Below the pieces are notes generated by a model. The model made no database searches. It saw only the letters and a list, made by a program, of their open reading frames with translations, and was not told the DNA's origin. The position numbers and the translations under genes were made by a program. Shown here in pieces: positions 7,269-13,411 of a stretch of DNA of 20,374 bases; position 1 is the stretch's first letter, and every line of letters starts with the position of its first letter. Source of the stretch: an uncultured Acidimicrobiaceae bacterium. Lineage in GTDB: Bacteria; Actinomycetota; Acidimicrobiia; Acidimicrobiales; RAAP-2. The stretch is taken from assembly GCA_937894805.1 (NCBI GenBank), contig CALAYR010000026.1:1-20374 (forward strand). The letters run 5' to 3'.

Positions 7269-7341
7269 TAGGGGCGGAGGGACTCGAACCCTCACTGGAG
7301 GCGGTTTAAGCGCCTTGCCTCTGCCATTGGGCTACGCCCCC
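7269..7341 (-). tRNA. tRNA, anticodon UAA (nominal Leu) but class I with short variable loop
   Basis: A complete 73-base cloverleaf reads on the minus strand. The acceptor stem GGGGGCG pairs with CGCCCCT (first pair G-U), followed by discriminator A at 7269. The D-arm is GCC/GGC with GG in the loop. The anticodon stem AGGCG/CGCCT encloses CTTAAAC, giving anticodon UAA at 7308-7306. The variable loop is only CCAGT. The T-arm is GAGGG/CCCTC with TTCGAGT. CCA is not encoded. UAA decodes the Leu codon UUA, yet bacterial tRNA-Leu is class II with a long variable arm, so amino-acid identity is uncertain. It is not a stop suppressor. A weak -10 candidate, TATTAC, lies at 7369-7364. Confidence 0.88.
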
Positions 7342-7363
7342 ACGTCAACACGACGTCACCACC

Positions 7364-7369
7364 GTAATA
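7364..7369 (-). promoter_or_regulatory. Weak -10 candidate for the tRNA gene
   Basis: On the minus strand TATTAC lies about 22 bases before the first base of the tRNA, which would allow a precursor with a short 5' leader. No good -35 is visible. The 7342-7466 interval between the tRNA and the NlpC/P60 gene otherwise shows no gene. Confidence 0.2.
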
Positions 7370-7459
7370 CCTCTACAACTGAGGTGAGAAATCGTGAGGG
7401 CGCAGCCGCAGAAATTCGTCGGAGCCCTTTCCTGTCCTGATTTCTTCGGAGGGCGCCGG

Positions 7460-7465
7460 TAGCCT
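7460..7465 (+). promoter_or_regulatory. -10-like TAGCCT before the NlpC/P60 gene
   Basis: TAGCCT lies 7 bases before an in-frame GTG at 7473 and 1 base before TTG at 7467. The spacing to GTG suits a leaderless transcript. GGAGGG at 7448-7453 is 13 to 19 bases from these codons, too far to be a normal ribosome binding site for GTG and marginal for TTG. The true start is therefore probably GTG 7473 or TTG 7467. Confidence 0.4.
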
Positions 7466-7466
7466 G

Positions 7467-8639
7467 TTGGATGTGACCGGCCTCTGGAAGGTTTCACTGG
7501 CCCGAATCTGGGTAATTGTCGGTGTCGCCTCACTCGTCCTCCCCCTCGTAGTTGCCCCTGCTCGCCACGCGGACGCCCTCACGATCAAGCAGACCCGGGC
7601 CCTCATTGAAAGCCTCTCGGCCAAGCTGGCCAAGCAGGAGCAGTTGAGTGAATCTCTGGCCGAGAAGTACAACAACTCCAAGGTCGTCATCGGCCAACTC
7701 GACCGTGAGTTAGCCAACTTGCGAGTGCAAATCATTGAAAAGCGTCGCCAACTCGGCACGACGTCCGAATCGATGAAGACGGCCTCGGTGCGCGCCTACG
7801 TCTACGGGGCCGCCGACGCGCAGTTTCTCGCCCTGTTTCAACAAGACATCAGCCTCTCGGACGCCCGCACGCAGTACGAAGAGCAGGTCCTCGGAAACCT
7901 CCACTCCCTCGCCGACTCCCTAAGGCAACAGCAAGCCTCGCTCAATAGTTCGCTCCAGAGTGAAACGCAAAAGCGGGCCGCGAAGGCGAGCGAGGCCGCA
8001 AATATCCGCAGCCTGCTCGCCCAGAATGCGGCGAACGAGAAGAGCACGCGCGAAACGCTCGCGCAAGTCACGAAGAAACTCAAGCGCCAGATCATTGACT
8101 ACGAAATTGCCGTGGCGAAGGCTGCATCGAAGCGAGGTGACACCAAGGCCGTGGCGGCCGCCGTGGCCGCCGCCGCCGCCGTGGGTGGTCAGTCCGCCGC
8201 CAACGAAGTCATCGCCGCCATCAAGAAGAAGCCCGGTGTTAACGGATCGGCCGCCGGATCGAAGGCCGGCATGGCCGCACTGGCCGCGGCAAAGAGCGTC
8301 ATTGGAACACCGTACGTCTGGGGTGGTGAGTCACCTCGCTACGGCTTTGACTGTTCGGGACTGACGCAGTGGGCGTGGGCGAAGGCTGGCTATCGCATTC
8401 CCCGGACTGCGGCCACCCAGTACTACGGCATGCGCCACATTCCCCTCAACAAGATCCAGCCGGGCGACCTGCTCTTTTATTACAACCTTGACAACGACCA
8501 TCAGATTGACCACGTCGTTATGTACGCCGGCTCTGGCCCGTGGGGCCTGAATACGATTATCGCCGCCGCCCACCGCGGCACCAACGTCTCGCTCGCGCCA
8601 ATCTTCACCTACGGACTCATCGGAGCCGGGCGACCGTAG
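7467..8639 (+). CDS. Secreted NlpC/P60 (C40) peptidoglycan peptidase with N-terminal coiled coil
   Basis: 390 residues from TTG at 7467, or 388 from GTG at 7473. A signal peptide (hydrophobic core about 11-30, likely cut after HADA at about 37) precedes a long charged, Gln/Ala-rich coiled coil (about 40-220) of the PcsB/RipA type. An Ala-rich linker encoded by GCC repeats (8155-8215) follows. The C-terminal NlpC/P60 domain starts at GTPYVWGGESP; the catalytic Cys is C296 in FDCSGLTQW, the His is H349 in DHVVMYAG, and a His in AAAHRGT is the likely third residue. Such enzymes cleave peptide stem bonds in peptidoglycan during cell separation, with the coiled coil often autoinhibitory. It is probably co-transcribed with the downstream GT2 gene. 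A UUA codon occurs at 7710. Confidence 0.92.
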   Translation: MDVTGLWKVSLARIWVIVGVASLVLPLVVAPARHADALTIKQTRALIESLSAKLAKQEQLSESLAEKYNNSKVVIGQLDRELANLRVQIIEKRRQLGTTSESMKTASVRAYVYGAADAQFLALFQQDISLSDARTQYEEQVLGNLHSLADSLRQQQASLNSSLQSETQKRAAKASEAANIRSLLAQNAANEKSTRETLAQVTKKLKRQIIDYEIAVAKAASKRGDTKAVAAAVAAAAAVGGQSAANEVIAAIKKKPGVNGSAAGSKAGMAALAAAKSVIGTPYVWGGESPRYGFDCSGLTQWAWAKAGYRIPRTAATQYYGMRHIPLNKIQPGDLLFYYNLDNDHQIDHVVMYAGSGPWGLNTIIAAAHRGTNVSLAPIFTYGLIGAGRP

Positions 8640-8642
8640 GAT
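8637..8642 (+). promoter_or_regulatory. -10-like TAGGAT overlapping the NlpC/P60 stop codon
   Basis: TAGGAT starts on the stop codon of the peptidase gene and lies 8 bases before the ATG of the GT2 gene at 8651. This could be an internal leaderless promoter, but co-transcription with the peptidase is equally likely. GGA within it is only a weak ribosome-binding match. Confidence 0.2.
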
Positions 8643-8650
8643 TGACCGCT

Positions 8651-9586
8651 ATGGCGATTCGCCTCTCCATCATCATTCCGGCTCACAATGAAGGCTCCCG
8701 CCTTGAGCAGGGCCTGAGTCGTCTCGAACCGATTCTCGACATCCTCGGTCGAGACGAGGTGGAAGTCATCGTGGTTGACGACGGCTCGAGTGACGACACG
8801 GGACTCCGGGCCAGCAAACTGCTGACCCCGCTCCCCCACTCTCTCGTCATCAAAATGGAGCAGAACGCCGGCAAGGGCGCCGCGTTGAAGCTCGGCGCCT
8901 CGGTGGCCCTCGGTCGCGAAGTCATCATCACCGACGCCGATACCGCAATCAATCCCAGCCAGATCCCGGCACTCCTCGCCGCCCTGAACGGCCACGACAT
9001 GGCCGTGGGGTCACGAGCGATCGACGGCGTCATCCGGTACGACAGTGCGCTGCGCACCGTGGCCGGGAGTCAGTTCAACCGACTGGTGCGCCACTGGACT
9101 AAGACAACCATTCGCGACACGCAATGTGGCTTCAAGGCTTTTCGTCTCCCGATCATTCGCCTCTTTGCCATCTTTGGTCAGGTCGAGGGCTTCGCCTTCG
9201 ACGCCGAGTGGCTCTACCTCGCCAACCGTCTCGGCCTCACCATCGCCACGACTCAAGTCACGTGGGATGACGTCGCCGGATCGTCCGTCAGCTTGGGCCG
9301 TCACGCCTGGTCCATGCTGAAGGAGATTCGCGATGTGCCGCAGACCACGTACCGCACCGTGGTCGTTCGGGTGCCTCGCGGCGCCGTCGATCGCGACGCC
9401 GTAGCGACGGCCTGCAAGCAGTCACGGATTCAAGGTGTCGTCTTGGCCCACCGGGGTGACCTGGACATTGTGGTCCTACCTCGTGATGGGGCTCCGGGCG
9501 CTGTCAGTATCGCCAAAGTCTGTGGTGGCGAAATGGGTCTCATGTCTATCGACGAGCTCCACGGCTGTGAGTTTGAAGCGCTCTAG
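8651..9586 (+). CDS. GT2 glycosyltransferase, polyprenyl/dolichyl-phosphate glucosyltransferase-like, with C-terminal extension
   Basis: 311 residues from ATG at 8651; an in-frame TTG at 8642 is an alternative. The GT-A domain opens with LSIIIPAHNEGSRLEQGL and has VVDDGSSDDT (41-50), NAGKGAALKLG (72-82), the metal-binding DAD in ITDADTAI (95-97), VGSRAI, DTQCGFKAFR (156-165) and FAFDAEWLYLANRLG (181-195). These are features of ALG5/DPM-type enzymes, which load a sugar from a nucleotide donor onto a lipid phosphate at the inner membrane face. No transmembrane segment is seen. Residues from about 231 to 311 form an extra soluble region of alternating strands and helices that I do not recognise. 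The stop shares CTAG (9583-9586) with the convergent acetyltransferase stop. Confidence 0.88.
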   Translation: MAIRLSIIIPAHNEGSRLEQGLSRLEPILDILGRDEVEVIVVDDGSSDDTGLRASKLLTPLPHSLVIKMEQNAGKGAALKLGASVALGREVIITDADTAINPSQIPALLAALNGHDMAVGSRAIDGVIRYDSALRTVAGSQFNRLVRHWTKTTIRDTQCGFKAFRLPIIRLFAIFGQVEGFAFDAEWLYLANRLGLTIATTQVTWDDVAGSSVSLGRHAWSMLKEIRDVPQTTYRTVVVRVPRGAVDRDAVATACKQSRIQGVVLAHRGDLDIVVLPRDGAPGAVSIAKVCGGEMGLMSIDELHGCEFEAL

Positions 9587-10185
9587 GCCTTCGGTAGTAA
9601 CCAGTTCGAAACCAGTTCCGGGGCACGTTCACGCCACTCTTCGGAAGTGATGGCGTAACGGGTGTGGTCTTCCCAGACCCCGTCAATTTGAATGTACCGT
9701 TCGGCGATTCCCTCCATGCGGAGTTGGAGCTTGTCGGCCACGCGAATTGAAGAAACATTGCGGGGAATGATGTTGATCTCCACGCGGTGCAGCTCCAGGG
9801 CGTCAAAGGCGTACTGCATCACGGTAACGACGGCCTCGGGGGTGAAACCCTGGCCGGCCAGTGCCTCATCTATCCAGTACCCGATGTATCCGGACTGCAC
9901 GGGGCCACGCTGGATTGACGACAACGTAATTTCTCCGGCAAAACGTCCGCCGACGAACATGCCAAATCCCATGCCGGTGCCCATTTGACGTTCCCGTTCA
10001 CGAATGGCGCAGCGACTGTTAAAACTGCGACGATCTTCGGCGAGATGTGGTGCGGTGGCCGGACGGGGCTCCCACTTCACGAGCCACTCCTGGCAACGCT
10101 GGCGGACTTCGTACCAACCGTCGTAATCGTGCTCAGTCATCGTGCGCAGCACCAGACGGCGGGCGTGGAGCACGAGGGGCGCCAT
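9583..10185 (-). CDS. GNAT-family N-acetyltransferase, RimJ/RimL-like
   Basis: 200 residues from ATG at 10185; a GTG at 10221 would add 12 residues without family similarity. The order of elements is that of RimJ/RimL-type GNAT proteins: LHARRLVLRTMTEHDYDGW at the N-terminus, then IGYWIDEALAGQGFTPEAV, which holds the acetyl-CoA loop (Q-G-x-x-x-E-A), then LHRVEINIIPRNVSSIRVADKL and a tail with WEDHTRYAITSEEW. Members acetylate protein N-termini (for example ribosomal proteins) or small amines; the substrate here is unknown. It lies 47 bases downstream of ppx on the same strand and may be the end of that transcript. A TAGCCG sequence 10 bases before ATG could be a weak separate -10. Confidence 0.88.
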   Translation of the reverse strand: MAPLVLHARRLVLRTMTEHDYDGWYEVRQRCQEWLVKWEPRPATAPHLAEDRRSFNSRCAIRERERQMGTGMGFGMFVGGRFAGEITLSSIQRGPVQSGYIGYWIDEALAGQGFTPEAVVTVMQYAFDALELHRVEINIIPRNVSSIRVADKLQLRMEGIAERYIQIDGVWEDHTRYAITSEEWRERAPELVSNWLLPKA

Positions 10186-10232
10186 TGGCCGTGGTCGGCT
10201 ACCGATCTCGCTCCCTCTCACGACTTGCCTCT

Positions 10233-11156
10233 CTACGCCCGACCCTGCAACTGTGCAGCTACACCATCCAAGATGTCACATTCTGAACTGAGAAGTTCCT
10301 CAATACCAAATCGAGCCATAACGGCGTCGAGGACGAGCAGGCCGCCAACGAGCACGTCCTCTCGGCCCGGCACCATGCCGGCGTGCCGCAGTCGCTCGCT
10401 CGCCGTCTCAGCGGCCAGCGTGTCGTACCAACGTTGGACGTCACTGCGACGGAGGATTCGGTGGTGCACGGCGTCCCGGTCGTACTCGCTGATGCCGGCG
10501 TCCATCTGCGCAATAGTGGCGACCGTGCCGGCCAAGCCGACGAGACGGACGGCGCCCACCAACTCGCCAAAGGCGGGAACGGCCGCAAACATACGATCGA
10601 TTTCGCGTTCAATCATCACGCGAGCCACTTCGGCCTCGTCGGTCGTAACCGTCGGTTGATGGAAGGCTGCTTCGGAGACACGGACGCAGCCCAACTGCAT
10701 CGAAAAGGCCACCATCTGATCATCGACACGACAAGCCAGCTCGGTCGAGCCACCGCCGATGTCGATAATCATCACCGGTTGCGACGAGCCCTCGAGGTCA
10801 GCCGTCGCGCCGATATAGGAGGCTGTCGCTTCTTCTTCGCCAGTCAACAGTGCCGGCGTAATACCGGTGATCTCCTTACAGCGGGCGAGGAACTCGGGGC
10901 CGTTGGCCGCGTCGCGGGCGGCCGATGTCGCGACCAATTTGCCGTCGCTCACTCCGAAGCGGTCCATGATGGCGCGATAACGGGTGAGACAGGTAAAGAC
11001 TCGATCAAGAGCGGCATCACCCAGGACGCCCGTCTGGGCCACGCCTTCGCCGAGTCGCGTGATGGTCATTTCGCGTGCGAGGGTTCGACCCTCACCGTCG
11101 ACAATCAAGATGCGGGTTGAGTTCGTTCCGCAGTCAATGACAGCGACGGACGTCAC
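10233..11156 (-). CDS. ppx: Ppx/GppA-family exopolyphosphatase
   Basis: 307 residues from GTG at 11156, whose GTGA overlaps the DUF501 stop; an open frame further upstream lies inside that gene and is rejected. It has the ASKHA phosphate-binding loops: VAVIDCGTNSTRILI (4-18), TSAARDA (77-83), TGEEEA (105-110) with the catalytic Glu region, and IIDIGGGSTELA (130-141). A C-terminal VLVGGLLVLDAVM segment follows. The short form, without an HD domain, matches actinobacterial Ppx proteins, which release phosphate from polyphosphate or hydrolyse pppGpp. The position behind ftsB and DUF501 is conserved in many Actinobacteria. Confidence 0.92.
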   Translation of the reverse strand: MTSVAVIDCGTNSTRILIVDGEGRTLAREMTITRLGEGVAQTGVLGDAALDRVFTCLTRYRAIMDRFGVSDGKLVATSAARDAANGPEFLARCKEITGITPALLTGEEEATASYIGATADLEGSSQPVMIIDIGGGSTELACRVDDQMVAFSMQLGCVRVSEAAFHQPTVTTDEAEVARVMIEREIDRMFAAVPAFGELVGAVRLVGLAGTVATIAQMDAGISEYDRDAVHHRILRRSDVQRWYDTLAAETASERLRHAGMVPGREDVLVGGLLVLDAVMARFGIEELLSSECDILDGVAAQLQGRA

Positions 11157-11635
11157 CGGACGTGCTCGATGATGAGTTCGGGCAACACAATCTCTTGCGA
11201 GACAAGGGCGCCCACGGGATCGGCGAATCCCGCCAGATGGTTGGCCACGTGGGCGTGCAGACACTTAATGCCCGTTCGGGTGCCCCCCACGCCGCCGCTG
11301 GGTTGGGGTGCGGTGGTGTTCAGTGTGGCCGCCTTGCGGCGCGCCTCGTACTCGTCGTGTGTTCGGCGCAGTTCCTCTTCATCGACGAGTGGTTCAAAGC
11401 GATGCACTCCGCCGTTGCTCTCGATGCGCGACACCGCGTCATGAATTTCGGGATCGAGTAGCCACAGCAGCGTCGGCATCGGTGTACCGTCACGGAGGTG
11501 AGGTTCGTTTTCAATGACGACGGGTTGGCCGGTCTTGCGCCGCACGACCACCGCGAATCGACCGGCCGCTTCTCGACCGAGCGCCTCTTGCACGTAGGTC
11601 ACATCCGAATCCGAAGCGTCAATGAATGTGGTCAA
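11153..11635 (-). CDS. DUF501 family protein
   Basis: 160 residues from a TTG that overlaps the preceding stop as TTGA. It matches DUF501, a short actinobacterial family of unknown function. Family-type segments are GRFAVVVRRKTGQPVVIEN, PTLLWLLDP, a charged middle stretch, and the C-terminal GGVGGTRTGIKCLHAHVANHL with AGFADPVG. The Cys and His residues of KCLHAH and the nearby His could bind a metal, but that is speculation. No signal or membrane segment is present. It is nearly always found between the DivIC/FtsB-like gene and ppx, which hints at a shared transcript rather than a known shared role. Confidence 0.9.
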   Translation of the reverse strand: MTTFIDASDSDVTYVQEALGREAAGRFAVVVRRKTGQPVVIENEPHLRDGTPMPTLLWLLDPEIHDAVSRIESNGGVHRFEPLVDEEELRRTHDEYEARRKAATLNTTAPQPSGGVGGTRTGIKCLHAHVANHLAGFADPVGALVSQEIVLPELIIEHVR

Positions 11636-12093
11636 CGCCAGAACTCAAGCGTGTGGCGCAACCGACTCCAGTAGCCGCCACCCTGCAGACCGGAGACTTT
11701 GCCGAGACTCTGGTGGGGCGTTAGCGACATCACATTGGTGGGCGAAACGAGGGGGTCATTGGCTGGGTCGGCGGCGTCGATGCCGTTCACACCGGCCTTG
11801 GCGTTCGGCAGAACCTGCACCAACTGCTGATTCTGACGAACCAACTGATACTGCTGACGGGCGAGGGCCGCGATGGCGTCGGGATCTTCTAACGCCCGGC
11901 TCTGTTCCTCGAGGGCCGCTCGCTGACGGTTCAGCGTGTCAATGGCTGAGGCGATCTTGTTGATCTGACTTTGCTGTTGCACCAAGGTATGCACCGGCTG
12001 CCACGCCAAGACCACCGTCACGATGGTCGCGACGAGAAGAATCCGCACCGCGTGGCGGCGCGGGTCGACAGGGGCAGAGCTAGCGACGGCCAC
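11632..12093 (-). CDS. FtsB/DivIC-like septum formation initiator protein
   Basis: 153 residues from GTG at 12093, which lies 14 bases inside the end of eno; AGGT about 7 to 11 bases upstream may serve as ribosome binding site. A short basic cytoplasmic N-terminus (DPRRHAVR) leads into one membrane span (ILLVATIVTVVLAWQPV, about 17-33). An extracytoplasmic coiled coil follows (QQQSQINKIASAIDTLNRQR and ALEEQSRALEDPDAIAALARQQYQLV). The DP-x-x-IA-x-x-AR-x-x-Y pattern is typical of the family. FtsB/DivIC proteins join FtsL and FtsQ in the divisome. The C-terminal 60 or so residues are poorly conserved. Confidence 0.88.
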   Translation of the reverse strand: MAVASSAPVDPRRHAVRILLVATIVTVVLAWQPVHTLVQQQSQINKIASAIDTLNRQRAALEEQSRALEDPDAIAALARQQYQLVRQNQQLVQVLPNAKAGVNGIDAADPANDPLVSPTNVMSLTPHQSLGKVSGLQGGGYWSRLRHTLEFWR

Positions 12094-13372
12094 CGGCTCG
12101 ACCTGAAAGTGCGGCGGCGCCGAGGAATCGTGCCTGATCCCCCAGAAGTTCTTCGATGCGCAGCAACTGGTTGTACTTCGCGACCCGGTCGGAACGGGCC
12201 GGAGCACCAGTCTTGATCTGACCGGCGTTGGTCGCCACGGCCAAGTCGGCGATCGTCACGTCTTCACTCTCACCGGAACGGTGCGAGATGACGGCACGGT
12301 AGTTGTTGTTGTTCGCCAGGCTCACGGCGTCGAGCGTCTCGGTCAGGGTGCCGATCTGGTTGAGTTTGATGAGGATGGAGTTCGCTACACCGTCGTCGAT
12401 GCCCTTTTGCAGGAGCGACGTGTTCGTTACGAAGAGGTCGTCACCGACGAGTTGCACGCGGTCGCCAATACGTTCGGTCAACTCGGCCCAGCCGGCCCAG
12501 TCGTCTTCGGCCATGCCGTCTTCAATCGAAACGATTGGGTAACGGTCACAGAGGTCGGCCCAGTACGAGACCAGTTCGCTACTGGTCAGAACGCGGCCTT
12601 CACCCTCGAGGTGGTACGCACCGTCACGCCACAACTCAGTCGTGGCGGGGTCGAGCGCAATCGCGATGTCGGTGCCGGGCTTGCGCTGGCAACGCTCAAT
12701 GGCCTCGACGAGAACCTTTACGGCCGTCTCGTTGTCGGGCAAGTCGGGGGCAAAGCCACCCTCGTCACCCACGGCCGTGGAGAGACCGCGCTCGGCCAAA
12801 ACCTTCTTGAGCATGTGATACGCCTCGACGCCCCACTGGAGCGCTTCGGTAAAGGAGGTGGCCCCGACGGGCATAAACATGAACTCCTGAAAGTCAATGG
12901 AGTTCAGGGCGTGCACGCCACCATTAATGACGTTCAACATTGGGACGGGCAGTACGTGGGCGTTAACGCCACCGATGTACTGGAACAACTGGAGGTCGCT
13001 CTCGAGAGCGGCGGCCTTGGCGTTGGCGAGAGAAACGGCCAACATGGCGTTGGCCCCGAGACGGCTCTTGTTCGGCGTTCCGTCGAGATCAATCATGGCG
13101 TAGTCAACGGCCCGCTGATCGGAGGCTTCGTAACCCTCAAGCGCTTCGTTGATTTCGCCGTTGATGTTGTCCACGGCGCGCTGGACACCCTTGCCACCCC
13201 AGGCTTCGCCACCGTCACGCAGCTCAACGGCCTCGTGCGAGCCGGTCGAGGCACCGGAGGGGGCAATGGCACGGCCAACGGCGCCCGACTCCAAAATAAC
13301 TTCGGCTTCGACCGTGGGGTTGCCACGGGAATCCAAGACTTGACGACCAATCACCAGTTCAATGGCGCTCAT
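12080..13372 (-). CDS. eno: Enolase
   Basis: 430 residues from ATG at 13372 with a strong Shine-Dalgarno. It converts 2-phosphoglycerate to phosphoenolpyruvate in glycolysis, using Mg2+. All key elements are present: VLDSRGNPTVE (12-22), SGASTG (39-44), FQEF (161-164), GDEGGFAPD with E204, and the metal ligands D241, E284 and D311. K336 in IKLNQIGTLTET is the catalytic base, and ISHRSGESED (362-371) and IKTGAP with K387 follow. AHALN replaces the more usual HADN in the NGG-x-HA loop (NGGVHALNSID), which is outside the catalytic set. The last residues (SGRAGGRR) overlap the FtsB/DivIC gene. Phosphoenolpyruvate is also the likely carbon source for actinobacterial F420. Confidence 0.97.
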   Translation of the reverse strand: MSAIELVIGRQVLDSRGNPTVEAEVILESGAVGRAIAPSGASTGSHEAVELRDGGEAWGGKGVQRAVDNINGEINEALEGYEASDQRAVDYAMIDLDGTPNKSRLGANAMLAVSLANAKAAALESDLQLFQYIGGVNAHVLPVPMLNVINGGVHALNSIDFQEFMFMPVGATSFTEALQWGVEAYHMLKKVLAERGLSTAVGDEGGFAPDLPDNETAVKVLVEAIERCQRKPGTDIAIALDPATTELWRDGAYHLEGEGRVLTSSELVSYWADLCDRYPIVSIEDGMAEDDWAGWAELTERIGDRVQLVGDDLFVTNTSLLQKGIDDGVANSILIKLNQIGTLTETLDAVSLANNNNYRAVISHRSGESEDVTIADLAVATNAGQIKTGAPARSDRVAKYNQLLRIEELLGDQARFLGAAALSGRAGGRR

Positions 13373-13378
13373 TTACGA

Positions 13379-13384
13379 CTCCTT
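13379..13384 (-). promoter_or_regulatory. eno: Strong Shine-Dalgarno of eno
   Basis: On the minus strand AAGGAG lies 6 bases before the ATG at 13372. It is the clearest ribosome binding site in the window and fixes the eno start. The 39 bases between mazG and eno also hold TAGCGT and TTAGGT, either of which could be a -10 giving eno its own short leader. Confidence 0.75.
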
Positions 13385-13411
13385 CGCACAGCAGATGCGT
13401 TGCACCTAACG

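Noticed and set aside
7269..7341. Reading the odd tRNA as a UAA stop suppressor
   Set aside because: The anticodon 5'-UAA-3' pairs with codon UUA. A UAA suppressor would need anticodon UUA.
7268..7342. An 8-bp acceptor stem for the tRNA, as in tRNA-Sec
   Set aside because: An extra U-A pair could only be formed by taking the discriminator base. The variable arm is short and the anticodon is not UCA.
8155..8215. GCC-rich repeat tract in the NlpC/P60 gene as a possible repeat element or CRISPR-like array
   Set aside because: It is in frame and encodes an Ala-rich linker between coiled coil and catalytic domain, with no spacer structure.
10186..10232. Terminator or small RNA between ppx and the acetyltransferase gene
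   Set aside because: No stable hairpin with a T-run is visible in these 47 bases. Only a weak TAGCCG element is present.
12917..12960. Enolase loop NGGVHALNSID deviating from the common HADN form
   Set aside because: Known enolases vary at this loop, and all catalytic and metal-binding residues are present.
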